Below, piece by piece: positions 1 through 7,148 of a DNA stretch of 10,684 nt. The DNA comes from Microcoleaceae cyanobacterium UBA11344 (GTDB taxonomy: Bacteria; Cyanobacteriota; Cyanobacteriia; Cyanobacteriales; Microcoleaceae). The stretch covers positions 1 to 10,684 of the forward strand of contig DMYK01000580.1 of the NCBI GenBank assembly GCA_003483675.1, given 5' to 3'. The notes beneath the pieces are model-generated. The model saw only the letters and a program-made list of their open reading frames with translations, did not search any database and was not told where the DNA came from. A program made the translations under genes and the position numbers. Numbering within the stretch: the first letter of the stretch is position 1; the number at the start of each line of letters is the position of its first letter.

Positions 1-472
1 TATCAGCTTGCAAAAACTCACCCGTTTTCGAGTACGAGTTAATCTCATCATCTGATAAACTACGTTTGGCAGTTTTGAACTGAGACAATAGCTCTTTAAA
101 CGCTTCTTGATCATCCTTATTGTAGGTTCTAATACTGTTCTTATTATTAAAATTGCACTGACAATATACAATTTCCAACCGCTGCAAATTCCAGCCAGTA
201 GATTTGACGTACTCCCGGAAAAAATTCAACCCACCAAGAAAGCCTTTTTGGACAAAAAACAAACTCCATTTCTCAGCAATTTCAGTATTTAAACTAGCCA
301 GCAGATTAGCTTCTCTAATCATTTCCGCCATCATGTTTGGCAATTTGAGCTGCTGCAAATCCAAACGGTAGGAATCTCCGAAATTATGAGCTAGCTTTTC
401 CTTTTGAATATATGCCAGAATCCCAATATTGAATCCTACCTCAAACAGTCGTCCAAAATCTGCACTGATCAT
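1..472 (-). CDS. B2: N-terminal part of a second B-type helicase, cut by the window edge
   Basis: Reading from the ATG at 472 to the window edge gives 157 residues with no stop. It begins MISADFGRLFEVGFNIG and aligns to the N-terminus of B1 throughout: RLFEVGFNIG is identical in B1, then LAHNFG, EKWSLFFVQKGFLGGLNFF, REYVKSTGWN, and KTGEFLQAD at 149-157 against QTGEFLKAD in B1. It is somewhat shorter than B1 after STGW and lacks most of the Cys cluster of B1 (one Cys is shared). The helicase motifs would lie beyond the left edge, so catalytic competence cannot be judged. The start codon overlaps the A2 stop (TAATG) and GGAGG precedes it by 9 bases, so this is a real gene and not leftover homology. 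A plus-strand reading of 107-292 is only its shadow. Confidence 0.85.
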   Translation of the reverse strand, partial: MISADFGRLFEVGFNIGILAYIQKEKLAHNFGDSYRLDLQQLKLPNMMAEMIREANLLASLNTEIAEKWSLFFVQKGFLGGLNFFREYVKSTGWNLQRLEIVYCQCNFNNKNSIRTYNKDDQEAFKELLSQFKTAKRSLSDDEINSYSKTGEFLQAD

Positions 473-3400
473 TATTTTGTCCCTCCATCACCGACATTCA
501 AGACTTCTCTTACCTTATTCAAAAAAGCCAGCGAGTTAAACTCCGCACTCCCGCCCGCATGACTAAATATAGATAGATTACCAACCGAGTCATCGCCGAT
601 AATATGAGAGTATGGATCGAGTTTCAAACTAATATTGTGGCGAGCTTCATACCTCGAAAAGTGGAATATGGTTAGATAATGCAGCAAAGTATCTTTGATT
701 TCACCATCATAAATCAAACCTTGACGAATATCTTGGTCATCCAGAATGCCTTGATAGATATTCAACAGCGTCGAGTAGGAAATCACACCGTTATAAAAAT
801 TCTTTTCCTCCCTTACTCTAATTCCATTAAACAAGTTGAAAAACATCACAGCTTGCTGACTGGTATCTGTAAACAAGCTCGAAAGCTCCATTGCATCCTG
901 AATGTAAGAGGATTTTCCCTGATCACCTAGGAAACTGCGGACATAATATTTGTCAAAAAACATCGGATAAATTTTAATATCTCGTCGCTCTCCCTTCAAA
1001 GTTCGGAGCAATTTTTTTGACATGAAAGATAATTCTTCATCTTCCTCAGTCTTGGTAATATGCAGCTTACTCATGTAAGGTGCTTGCGAAATATATGCGA
1101 AATTCCGATATCCTTGTTGATAAAGCTGACTCATGACATCTTCAAGAATTACAGGTTCAGTATAAAGATGGCTGACACTGTAATTCTCGGAAAAAGTTTT
1201 CAGCATTTCGACTTGAATTGTGCTATCATCTAGCTGATTAATTCCGACAACTTCTCCGATTAAGCTGGCTTGTCTTTGGAAGCGGTTTTGATTGCCTTTT
1301 TTCGCATCACTATCCCGACTGGAAACGACAATAATCGCTAACTTATCCAACTCTGGAGATAGCTGCACATTGTCGAAGCGAAACTTTTTAGGAAGTATTG
1401 AATACATGGAACTCAAACCGTTACGGACATGGAAACCATCAACTCTTTCTCTAATCCGAAATCCTTGAGAAGTTGAGCGTTGTTTTTCACTCAAAATATG
1501 AGACAATGTTTTGGAAAGGTTAGCCATAAACACTTCTGACGGCGAAGGGTGTTTATGATCGCCTTCGTGAAGCCTCGCCATCGGAATAAACAAGTTTTTC
1601 GCAGCATTTTCGAGTAATATTTTCAGGCAGATATAAGACAGCAGCAGCATGGTAAACTTATACACAAAAGCCTCCGCAGGTTGTAAACCTTTATCGCCGC
1701 TATCTAGTCGTCTGTCCTCATAAGGAAACAAGACTAATTTAGTCTGAAAATGCTTGTTGTAGATTTCTCTAGAACGATCGGCTTTAGGTGCAGAAAGTAT
1801 CGGCAAAACATCGACACCTTCTATATTATATTCCATGCTGAAAGTTTGACGTTCATCAGTAGGGAAATAGCGGACATCTTCTATGGTAATATTAACTGGT
1901 AGCTGACAGATTGCTGTTTCGCTGACAGTAGGCTGTTCGACGGCAATATAATGGAGTGTCTGCTTGTATTTTCGCTCCATAATGTCATTGAAAAATTTAC
2001 CAGTCGTCAAAATATTGTCAATGTCTTCTAACAGACCCATTTTGAGGTTTACGTGTCGCGTTTCTGTTCGACTTGGCAAAATTGTCTGCCGTTCCAGAAA
2101 GCTTTTCAGCATTCTTTTAAGATGCGTGATTTTGTGCTTAATATTAAACTGCTTAAACCCTTTAATAAAGTTACGAAAAAGCTCTCTTTTCGCTTCGTCG
2201 TCAGAACCTTGTAGGACTGGCAATACTCTTTGCTCAAAAATTGCGATCGGCTGATGATTGAGTTCAGCTTCAGGGTCGTAATTTTGTGCTAATGGGTTAT
2301 AGCGAGAAGCAAACACAAAATAGTACAGCAATGCTATTTTTAACACCTTGCGGGCGAAGGTTTCGGTAATGGAATCTTCCGCAATTTCTGCTTGGTGTTC
2401 TTCACTGTCTGGATTTAGTAGATTCAGATAATATTCAAATACTTCTTTTCCACCAAGCGATTGAACTGGGTTGTTAAATTTGACTTTGAGACCAAAGATA
2501 AATTTACGTTCGCTTTGAGGTTTGTCGGTGCTTTCTCCCAAGTAACCTGCTACAATTGGGATAATTGGCAGTGCATCTAAAACTTCCGCTCTGGCAAAAA
2601 TCTCTCTGTAATTAAATCGGAATCCTGCATAATTCACTTCATAGTCGCCATCGGCTTTACTGCTGTCATTGATATATGCTTCTATCAATCTGATTCGGCG
2701 AATCAAGTCTTCTAAATAGATGATGCCTACGGTATCTGTGCTGCTAGCGCGGATGTGTTCTAGCAGATACTCCAAATAAGTAATCTTTGCTTCTTTATTA
2801 AGTTTTCCCAGGGTTTCTTTGTCTACCAGTCGGATCAATTTGTGAAAATCCGAGTCTTGATTTTTAACCATCTCATCAAGACGATGATTAAGTTCTTGTC
2901 TATCTTCGCTAGTATCGGCTTTTTCCCTAATATAATTTTCCAAACCCTCTTTTAGCTGTTGTTCAAAAATATCAGTATTTCGCACAGCAATCGTCAATTT
3001 ATGCAGCTTTAAAGTCGCGTGACTTCCAGAATCCAGGCGTTGCAAAGTTAGCTTTTCTTTTTCTAAAGAAGTGTGGCGTTTGCCAAAATCGTATTTAAAA
3101 CCTAACTCTTGACCGTTTCCCCGAAAAGACGGTGAATTTAAAGGAGTAATTAAGCTAGCGACAAACTTTTCTAGAGAAGCATTTTGTGGTAATTTAGATT
3201 CTAATTGCTGCCGCAAACACTCTTTTATCTGCCTGACTCGATCGCCAAAATGCTCCTCAACTTCCGGCGGAAAATTAACAGTAGCAGAATCTGCGAAGCG
3301 TTCAAAAGAACCCAAGGGTTTCCGCACTTCTATTTTTGCAACATCAGCAGCAATGGCATCAATATCGACGATCAGACGACGGGAGTCGCCCGAAACGCTA

Positions 3401-3501
3401 AACGGATTTTTACCCTGCAAAACGTCGAAAATCTTGTCCAGCAAATCGCCATAGTCTACGGGAACTAAATCATCGCCACCTAATCCTAAGATGTTCACCA
3501 T
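472..3501 (-). CDS. A2: paralogue of A1 (1009 aa), tentative C-terminal PIWI-like region
   Basis: Second copy of the A protein, colinear with A1 from end to end and about half identical by eye. The equal length of 1009 residues arises from compensating small insertions and deletions. Shared landmarks: GDLLDKI (18-24), FGLKVKFNNPVQ (336-347), FEYYLNLLNP (355-364), LSSMYSILPKKF (696-707), LAIIVVSSRDSDA (721-733), AYISQAPY (802-809), IKIYPMFFDKYY (842-853), YIQDAMEL (866-873), GVISYSTLLNIY (905-916), ISLKLDPY (957-964) and AEFNSLAFL (986-994). As in A1, the last 290 residues fit PIWI strand order without the catalytic aspartates (Ser727 in the first strand; SQAPY for RDG). The N-terminal 160 residues and 475-530 differ most. 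Its stop (TAA) shares one base with the B2 start (TAATG). It could act with B1, B2 or both; the sequence does not show which. Confidence 0.9.
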   Translation of the reverse strand: MVNILGLGGDDLVPVDYGDLLDKIFDVLQGKNPFSVSGDSRRLIVDIDAIAADVAKIEVRKPLGSFERFADSATVNFPPEVEEHFGDRVRQIKECLRQQLESKLPQNASLEKFVASLITPLNSPSFRGNGQELGFKYDFGKRHTSLEKEKLTLQRLDSGSHATLKLHKLTIAVRNTDIFEQQLKEGLENYIREKADTSEDRQELNHRLDEMVKNQDSDFHKLIRLVDKETLGKLNKEAKITYLEYLLEHIRASSTDTVGIIYLEDLIRRIRLIEAYINDSSKADGDYEVNYAGFRFNYREIFARAEVLDALPIIPIVAGYLGESTDKPQSERKFIFGLKVKFNNPVQSLGGKEVFEYYLNLLNPDSEEHQAEIAEDSITETFARKVLKIALLYYFVFASRYNPLAQNYDPEAELNHQPIAIFEQRVLPVLQGSDDEAKRELFRNFIKGFKQFNIKHKITHLKRMLKSFLERQTILPSRTETRHVNLKMGLLEDIDNILTTGKFFNDIMERKYKQTLHYIAVEQPTVSETAICQLPVNITIEDVRYFPTDERQTFSMEYNIEGVDVLPILSAPKADRSREIYNKHFQTKLVLFPYEDRRLDSGDKGLQPAEAFVYKFTMLLLSYICLKILLENAAKNLFIPMARLHEGDHKHPSPSEVFMANLSKTLSHILSEKQRSTSQGFRIRERVDGFHVRNGLSSMYSILPKKFRFDNVQLSPELDKLAIIVVSSRDSDAKKGNQNRFQRQASLIGEVVGINQLDDSTIQVEMLKTFSENYSVSHLYTEPVILEDVMSQLYQQGYRNFAYISQAPYMSKLHITKTEEDEELSFMSKKLLRTLKGERRDIKIYPMFFDKYYVRSFLGDQGKSSYIQDAMELSSLFTDTSQQAVMFFNLFNGIRVREEKNFYNGVISYSTLLNIYQGILDDQDIRQGLIYDGEIKDTLLHYLTIFHFSRYEARHNISLKLDPYSHIIGDDSVGNLSIFSHAGGSAEFNSLAFLNKVREVLNVGDGGTK
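482..486 (-). promoter_or_regulatory. Ribosome binding site of B2, inside the A2 coding end
   Basis: GGAGG on the minus strand, 9 bases before the B2 ATG at 472. It lies within the last codons of A2, the same arrangement as at the A1/B1 junction. Confidence 0.65.
589..1347 (-). other. A2 PIWI-like C-terminal region (residues 719-971)
   Basis: Same strand and helix order as in A1. The residues kept in both copies (Arg729 of SSRDSDA, APY 807-809, FFDKYY 848-853, YIQD 866-869, GVISY 905-909, LDPY 961-964) are the ones most likely to matter for guide or target binding if the fold assignment is right. Confidence 0.4.
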
Positions 3502-3506
3502 ATTAA

Positions 3507-3512
3507 CCTCCT
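3507..3512 (-). promoter_or_regulatory. Ribosome binding site of A2
   Basis: Perfect AGGAGG on the minus strand, 5 bases before the ATG at 3501, within the 20-base gap that separates B1 from A2. This is the only gap between coding regions within the operon. Confidence 0.75.
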
Positions 3513-3521
3513 ATTTCACAT

Positions 3522-6500
3522 TTATTTAGACAAAATCAAATTGAGTACATTCAACTCATTGGAACTCAAAAGATACTTATCGGTAAATATCTTTTCCCTC
3601 ATCTGCTCTAAACTGTAACTTCTAAACACAACAAATGGGAAATCTTGATACTTATCTCCTATAGGCAGAACATTACCAACAGGATATAGTGCCCGGACAT
3701 AGGCAGTCAAGATATCTCGGAAATGTTGGTATTTCGGTTCTTCCGGGTTGCTGGCAAAATATTCGCTGAATACTTCACCAGCAATAAATGCAAACAATGG
3801 CAAGGCATAATACTGGTCATTTCGCTGGCTGCTTTGCTCAAATCTTTGTGTTTTATTAACAGGCTCCATTAGTTTTTTCACTAACTCCATAGCATCTTGA
3901 ATCGCAAATTGCAAACTCTCTGAATAGGAACCACTACGGCTAATTGTTTGCATATTATGCCAAAGTTCACTATTGGCAGTTTTGGCTATTTTCACCAGAG
4001 GCATCATGTAGGTTTCATCCAAAGTTTTCGATGCGATCGGCACAACTAACAAACCGCCGCTCATGTAGCCTAGTTCGAGGTTGTCAAGGCTCAATAACTT
4101 CTCGAAACCTTCACTTACTAACTGGGAAAATTGATTGTTGAAAAACTCGCGCTGTGCCAGATATGAAGTCTGGGATTTACCACTAGATTCAACATTCTCT
4201 CTCAAGGCAAAATCAGCTTGGCCGAGTAAATCTTCGAGGCTATTATATACTTGTGGTAAGCGCCGATCGCTCCTGTTTTTCCTATGTTCGCTTTTCAACA
4301 GGTCGATTAGCTTTTTCATTTGGGACGAAAATGTTTCACCAGCAGCCAATACAGACTTGCCGCCGATCGGTATAATGATAAACTTATCTGAACCAATTTG
4401 CCCGCAACCATAAATTCGCGTCATTATAGATGCTTTCAAAATCAACAGAATATTTAAAAGACTTAGTTTACTTTCCTGTATAGATATCTCTTTGTTATCT
4501 TCAAAATACACTGCGCGATCGCCTAAATAGAAAATTAATTCTTTATCCTGATTATCAATCTCATCCTCCCCGCGCCCGCGATAAATCACCTGAATCACTT
4601 CCATCAGGTTTTTCTCTATTTCAAACCTGGGAATTTCAACTAGAATGTGTTTAGCCCTGGGAAAAGATAGCCCACGACTACCTGAAGCAGTCATAAACAC
4701 TACTTTCACATTCTCTTTGCATTTTTGAACTAACTCTTTTTCTTCCTCACCAATATTAGCGTGTATTTCTATATAATCCGTTCCTTTCTGAAACTCACCT
4801 CGATGCCCTCTAATCTTCTCTATCAAATCACCCAATCTTTGTTTGTCCTGAATATAGACGATCAGTTGCCCAACATCAGAGCGTTTTAATAGAGCTTCTA
4901 GATCCTGTAAGATTTCCCCTTGTATTTCCTTGGTTAAATCAGTCTCTTTATCTAGCAAAGCATCTTCATTAAATTTACAAGATTCCATGAAAACTTTGTA
5001 TGTAATGCTTAAACTTTTGGCAGGATAGGAATTAGTATTAATAACAGTTGCGTCAGTATCTTTGAACTTAAAATGCTGCTCTGACAGAGGCAAAGCAGGA
5101 TTTGAAGCCTTGCGAAAATAGATTTTATCTGGTTCAGCAGAAGGATCGTTCAAGTGTTGGTTGATTACGGCAGGATCGACTATAGAGGCATCTGCAACAA
5201 TCACCTTTGTGTTAAATCCGTGTTCCGAATTATCCCTCAATCCATACCTGCGTAGGATATCGTTTATGCCGTTTAAAAATTCTACACCTCCCTCATCCCC
5301 AGTAATTTCATCTATCATAATAAACAAATGCTTGATGCGGCTGGAGATATCTTTCATGCGATCGGGAAGAACTAAATTTTCCCTTTCGATGTAAGCATTC
5401 CTAAAAATTTTCTCAAAATGTTTTAACGTGTCACCTGCATCAGTTTTCTTTAAAGATTGGATGGACACAGTAGCGACAATGTTGTTTGAATGTTTATCAT
5501 TTATGAGGGTAGAAATGGCTTCACAAATGCTATTAAGTACACCTTTAGTATTCCGTCCACGATCTTCAATTACCGCTTCTGTTTGTCTGTGAAGTCGATT
5601 CGATCGCCTACCTTGACGCTGAGTTTCTCTGCTATCTTGAAACTTAACAGCCTGCAATCGAAACTCTCCCTGACGCTGATTCGATAGATACTGCACAGTA
5701 TATGGACTGCCGCTATCTTTAATTAGGTCGCTATAAGTATTGATTGCTAATAGTCTGTCATCACACAAACAGTCAGTACCTGCTTCTTTAAACTTGTCGA
5801 TAATATCCAGATTTACCTGCTTCCTCGGACTGACATAAAAGAAGAGAAATCCATCGTCCATGTGATTTTTGAGAAAATTGGCGATCGCAGTCGTCTTACC
5901 AATACCCGGATTGCCAGTCAAAAAGATATAAGTAGTGGCAGATTCTAGAGCTTTTTCAATGAGTTGAGCGTGAGCATCCCGCAGTTTCACAGTTCCGCTC
6001 AATCCTAACTGCTGCATCAATTCATCCGGCACAATTCCCACCGAGTTGAAAAAACCCTCAAGTCGCTCTGTATGGCGCACAACATTTATTTTGTCTGCGG
6101 ACATTGCTAACAAATCGTCAACAAACTCTTTGCCGCGATCGAAACTGTGGCAAGCACTCCGCTTGATTTTATTTAAAACTAGCTTGCGAGCATCCGCGAT
6201 TTCTTCAGGACTTGAATCATGCTTGTAAATCAGGTGACAAGTTTTCAAAACATCTAAATTTTCGGGACGGACAGACATAGCGCTAATTCCGCGATCGCTA
6301 TATCCCACCGCATTAAATATTAATGACGAATCATCAACCAGTATCCCAGTTTCTCGGAGAAATTCATAAAAACTATAAGCATAACCGCCAGCTTGAATTA
6401 ATTTAGCACTCTCCTTATCATCATACTTAAAAGCAGTAAAATAACTCTTCAAACCTTCCGAAAAATGGACATCACAACTGTCAGTATCTATGCGAAGTTT

Positions 6501-7148
6501 AGAAAACACACTTTTCGATCGCAAATAGTTCATATCTCGTCTCAAAGAACGCCTGATAATCTCTAAATAGTCCAGATTTGTCACATCCTCAGATGTCCTA
6601 ATCGAAAACACCGACAAATCTACACACAGAATCCTAAATTGCCTACCATATCGCAGTAATATTAGAGTATCCGCTTTCAGAAACTCGCCTGTCTGTTTGT
6701 AACGTCCAATATACTGAGAAATATTGTCAATCTGGTCAAATTGAGATAAGACTTCTCCAAACCACTTTTCCTCACCTTTAGCGTGAGTACCAATACTGTT
6801 TTCATCGCAAAAACAGCACTGGAAATACAAAATTTCCAGATGTCGGAGTTTATTTTGCTCGTTCCAACCTGTAGATTGTAGGTACTCTCGAAAAAAGTTT
6901 AAACCTGATAGAAAGCCTTTTTGTAGGAAAAATACGCTCCACTTTTCAGCCATCTTCCTTTCCAGGGGACTGATTATTTTATCAGTAACTTTCCTCAGCA
7001 TCTTCGGAAACTCTAGCTGCTGCAATTCCTGAAGGTACAAGTTTCCAAAGTTATGCTTAATTTGCTTCTCTTTAATGCAAGCAAGCATCCCAATATTAAA
7101 CCCAACTTCAAACAAACGCCCTAAATCTTCTGCTATTTTAGATTTCAT
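3522..7148 (-). CDS. B1: SF2-type helicase/ATPase with conserved N-terminal region (1208 aa)
   Basis: Predicted nucleic-acid-dependent ATPase. Motifs in order: Walker A GNPGIGKT (412-419), motif Ia region YVSPRKQ (438-444), a strand IVATVSIQSL (557-566), Walker B LFIMIDEIT (608-616, Asp613-Glu614), a motif III-like KVIVADASI (648-656), motif IV LIVYIQDKQ (762-770), motif V ASGSRGLSFPRA (821-832) and motif VI QVIYRGRG (853-860, arginine fingers 857 and 859). The order and spacing fit superfamily 2, but the DEIT box and diverged motif VI do not place it in a common family such as RecQ, RecG or Snf2. Residues 1-410 are unlike standard helicases: a helical N-terminus shared with B2 (RLFEVGFNIG, FFREY..STGW) and a possible degenerate PD-(D/E)XK core (Glu155, Asp160, Asp177-Leu-Ser179). 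A polar, Arg/Gln-rich insertion lies at about 486-536. The C-terminal 330 residues are unrecognised. The gene starts within the A1 stop (ATGA) and ends 20 bases before A2, so it is co-translated with A1 and probably works with it. Confidence 0.9.
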   Translation of the reverse strand: MKSKIAEDLGRLFEVGFNIGMLACIKEKQIKHNFGNLYLQELQQLEFPKMLRKVTDKIISPLERKMAEKWSVFFLQKGFLSGLNFFREYLQSTGWNEQNKLRHLEILYFQCCFCDENSIGTHAKGEEKWFGEVLSQFDQIDNISQYIGRYKQTGEFLKADTLILLRYGRQFRILCVDLSVFSIRTSEDVTNLDYLEIIRRSLRRDMNYLRSKSVFSKLRIDTDSCDVHFSEGLKSYFTAFKYDDKESAKLIQAGGYAYSFYEFLRETGILVDDSSLIFNAVGYSDRGISAMSVRPENLDVLKTCHLIYKHDSSPEEIADARKLVLNKIKRSACHSFDRGKEFVDDLLAMSADKINVVRHTERLEGFFNSVGIVPDELMQQLGLSGTVKLRDAHAQLIEKALESATTYIFLTGNPGIGKTTAIANFLKNHMDDGFLFFYVSPRKQVNLDIIDKFKEAGTDCLCDDRLLAINTYSDLIKDSGSPYTVQYLSNQRQGEFRLQAVKFQDSRETQRQGRRSNRLHRQTEAVIEDRGRNTKGVLNSICEAISTLINDKHSNNIVATVSIQSLKKTDAGDTLKHFEKIFRNAYIERENLVLPDRMKDISSRIKHLFIMIDEITGDEGGVEFLNGINDILRRYGLRDNSEHGFNTKVIVADASIVDPAVINQHLNDPSAEPDKIYFRKASNPALPLSEQHFKFKDTDATVINTNSYPAKSLSITYKVFMESCKFNEDALLDKETDLTKEIQGEILQDLEALLKRSDVGQLIVYIQDKQRLGDLIEKIRGHRGEFQKGTDYIEIHANIGEEEKELVQKCKENVKVVFMTASGSRGLSFPRAKHILVEIPRFEIEKNLMEVIQVIYRGRGEDEIDNQDKELIFYLGDRAVYFEDNKEISIQESKLSLLNILLILKASIMTRIYGCGQIGSDKFIIIPIGGKSVLAAGETFSSQMKKLIDLLKSEHRKNRSDRRLPQVYNSLEDLLGQADFALRENVESSGKSQTSYLAQREFFNNQFSQLVSEGFEKLLSLDNLELGYMSGGLLVVPIASKTLDETYMMPLVKIAKTANSELWHNMQTISRSGSYSESLQFAIQDAMELVKKLMEPVNKTQRFEQSSQRNDQYYALPLFAFIAGEVFSEYFASNPEEPKYQHFRDILTAYVRALYPVGNVLPIGDKYQDFPFVVFRSYSLEQMREKIFTDKYLLSSNELNVLNLILSK
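4569..4592 (-). other. B1 helicase motif VI QVIYRGRG
   Basis: Residues 853-860 match the SF2 pattern Q..(G/x)R.GR with arginines 857 and 859 as finger residues. Motif V-like SRGLSFPRA lies 21 residues upstream. Together they show a complete second RecA-like lobe, so B1 is a two-lobe helicase/translocase rather than a simple P-loop ATPase. Confidence 0.85.
5307..5327 (-). other. B1 Walker B (LFIMIDE, followed by IT)
   Basis: Residues 608-614: hydrophobic strand ending in Asp613-Glu614 and continuing as DEIT, an atypical version of the DEAD/DEAH box. It is the only acidic box at the right distance from the P-loop. Confidence 0.85.
5892..5915 (-). other. B1 Walker A (P-loop)
   Basis: Encodes GNPGIGKT, residues 412-419, with Lys418 and Thr419 as the nucleotide-phosphate and magnesium ligands. 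It is preceded by the hydrophobic strand TYIFLT. Confidence 0.95.
6612..6686 (-). other. B1 possible degenerate PD-(D/E)XK nuclease core
   Basis: Residues 155-179: Glu155 in GEF, Asp160 opening a beta hairpin (TLILLRYGRQFRILCV) and Asp177-Leu178-Ser179. Restriction-endonuclease-fold enzymes have this layout (acidic helix residue, Asp, 10-20 residues, then (D/E)-X-K), but here the lysine position is serine. The part that is also visible in B2 (KTGEFLQAD) is conserved. This is suggestive only. Confidence 0.3.

Noticed and set aside
107..292. Plus-strand open frame opposite B2, with similar short ones opposite A1, B1 and A2
   Set aside because: The minus-strand frames are long, colinear with paralogues and have ribosome binding sites. 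The plus-strand frames are short shadows with no shared content between the duplicated copies.
6798..6818. Zinc-binding Cys cluster near residues 111-114 of B1
   Set aside because: Only three cysteines are close together, no second ligand pair is at a suitable distance, and most are not kept in B2.
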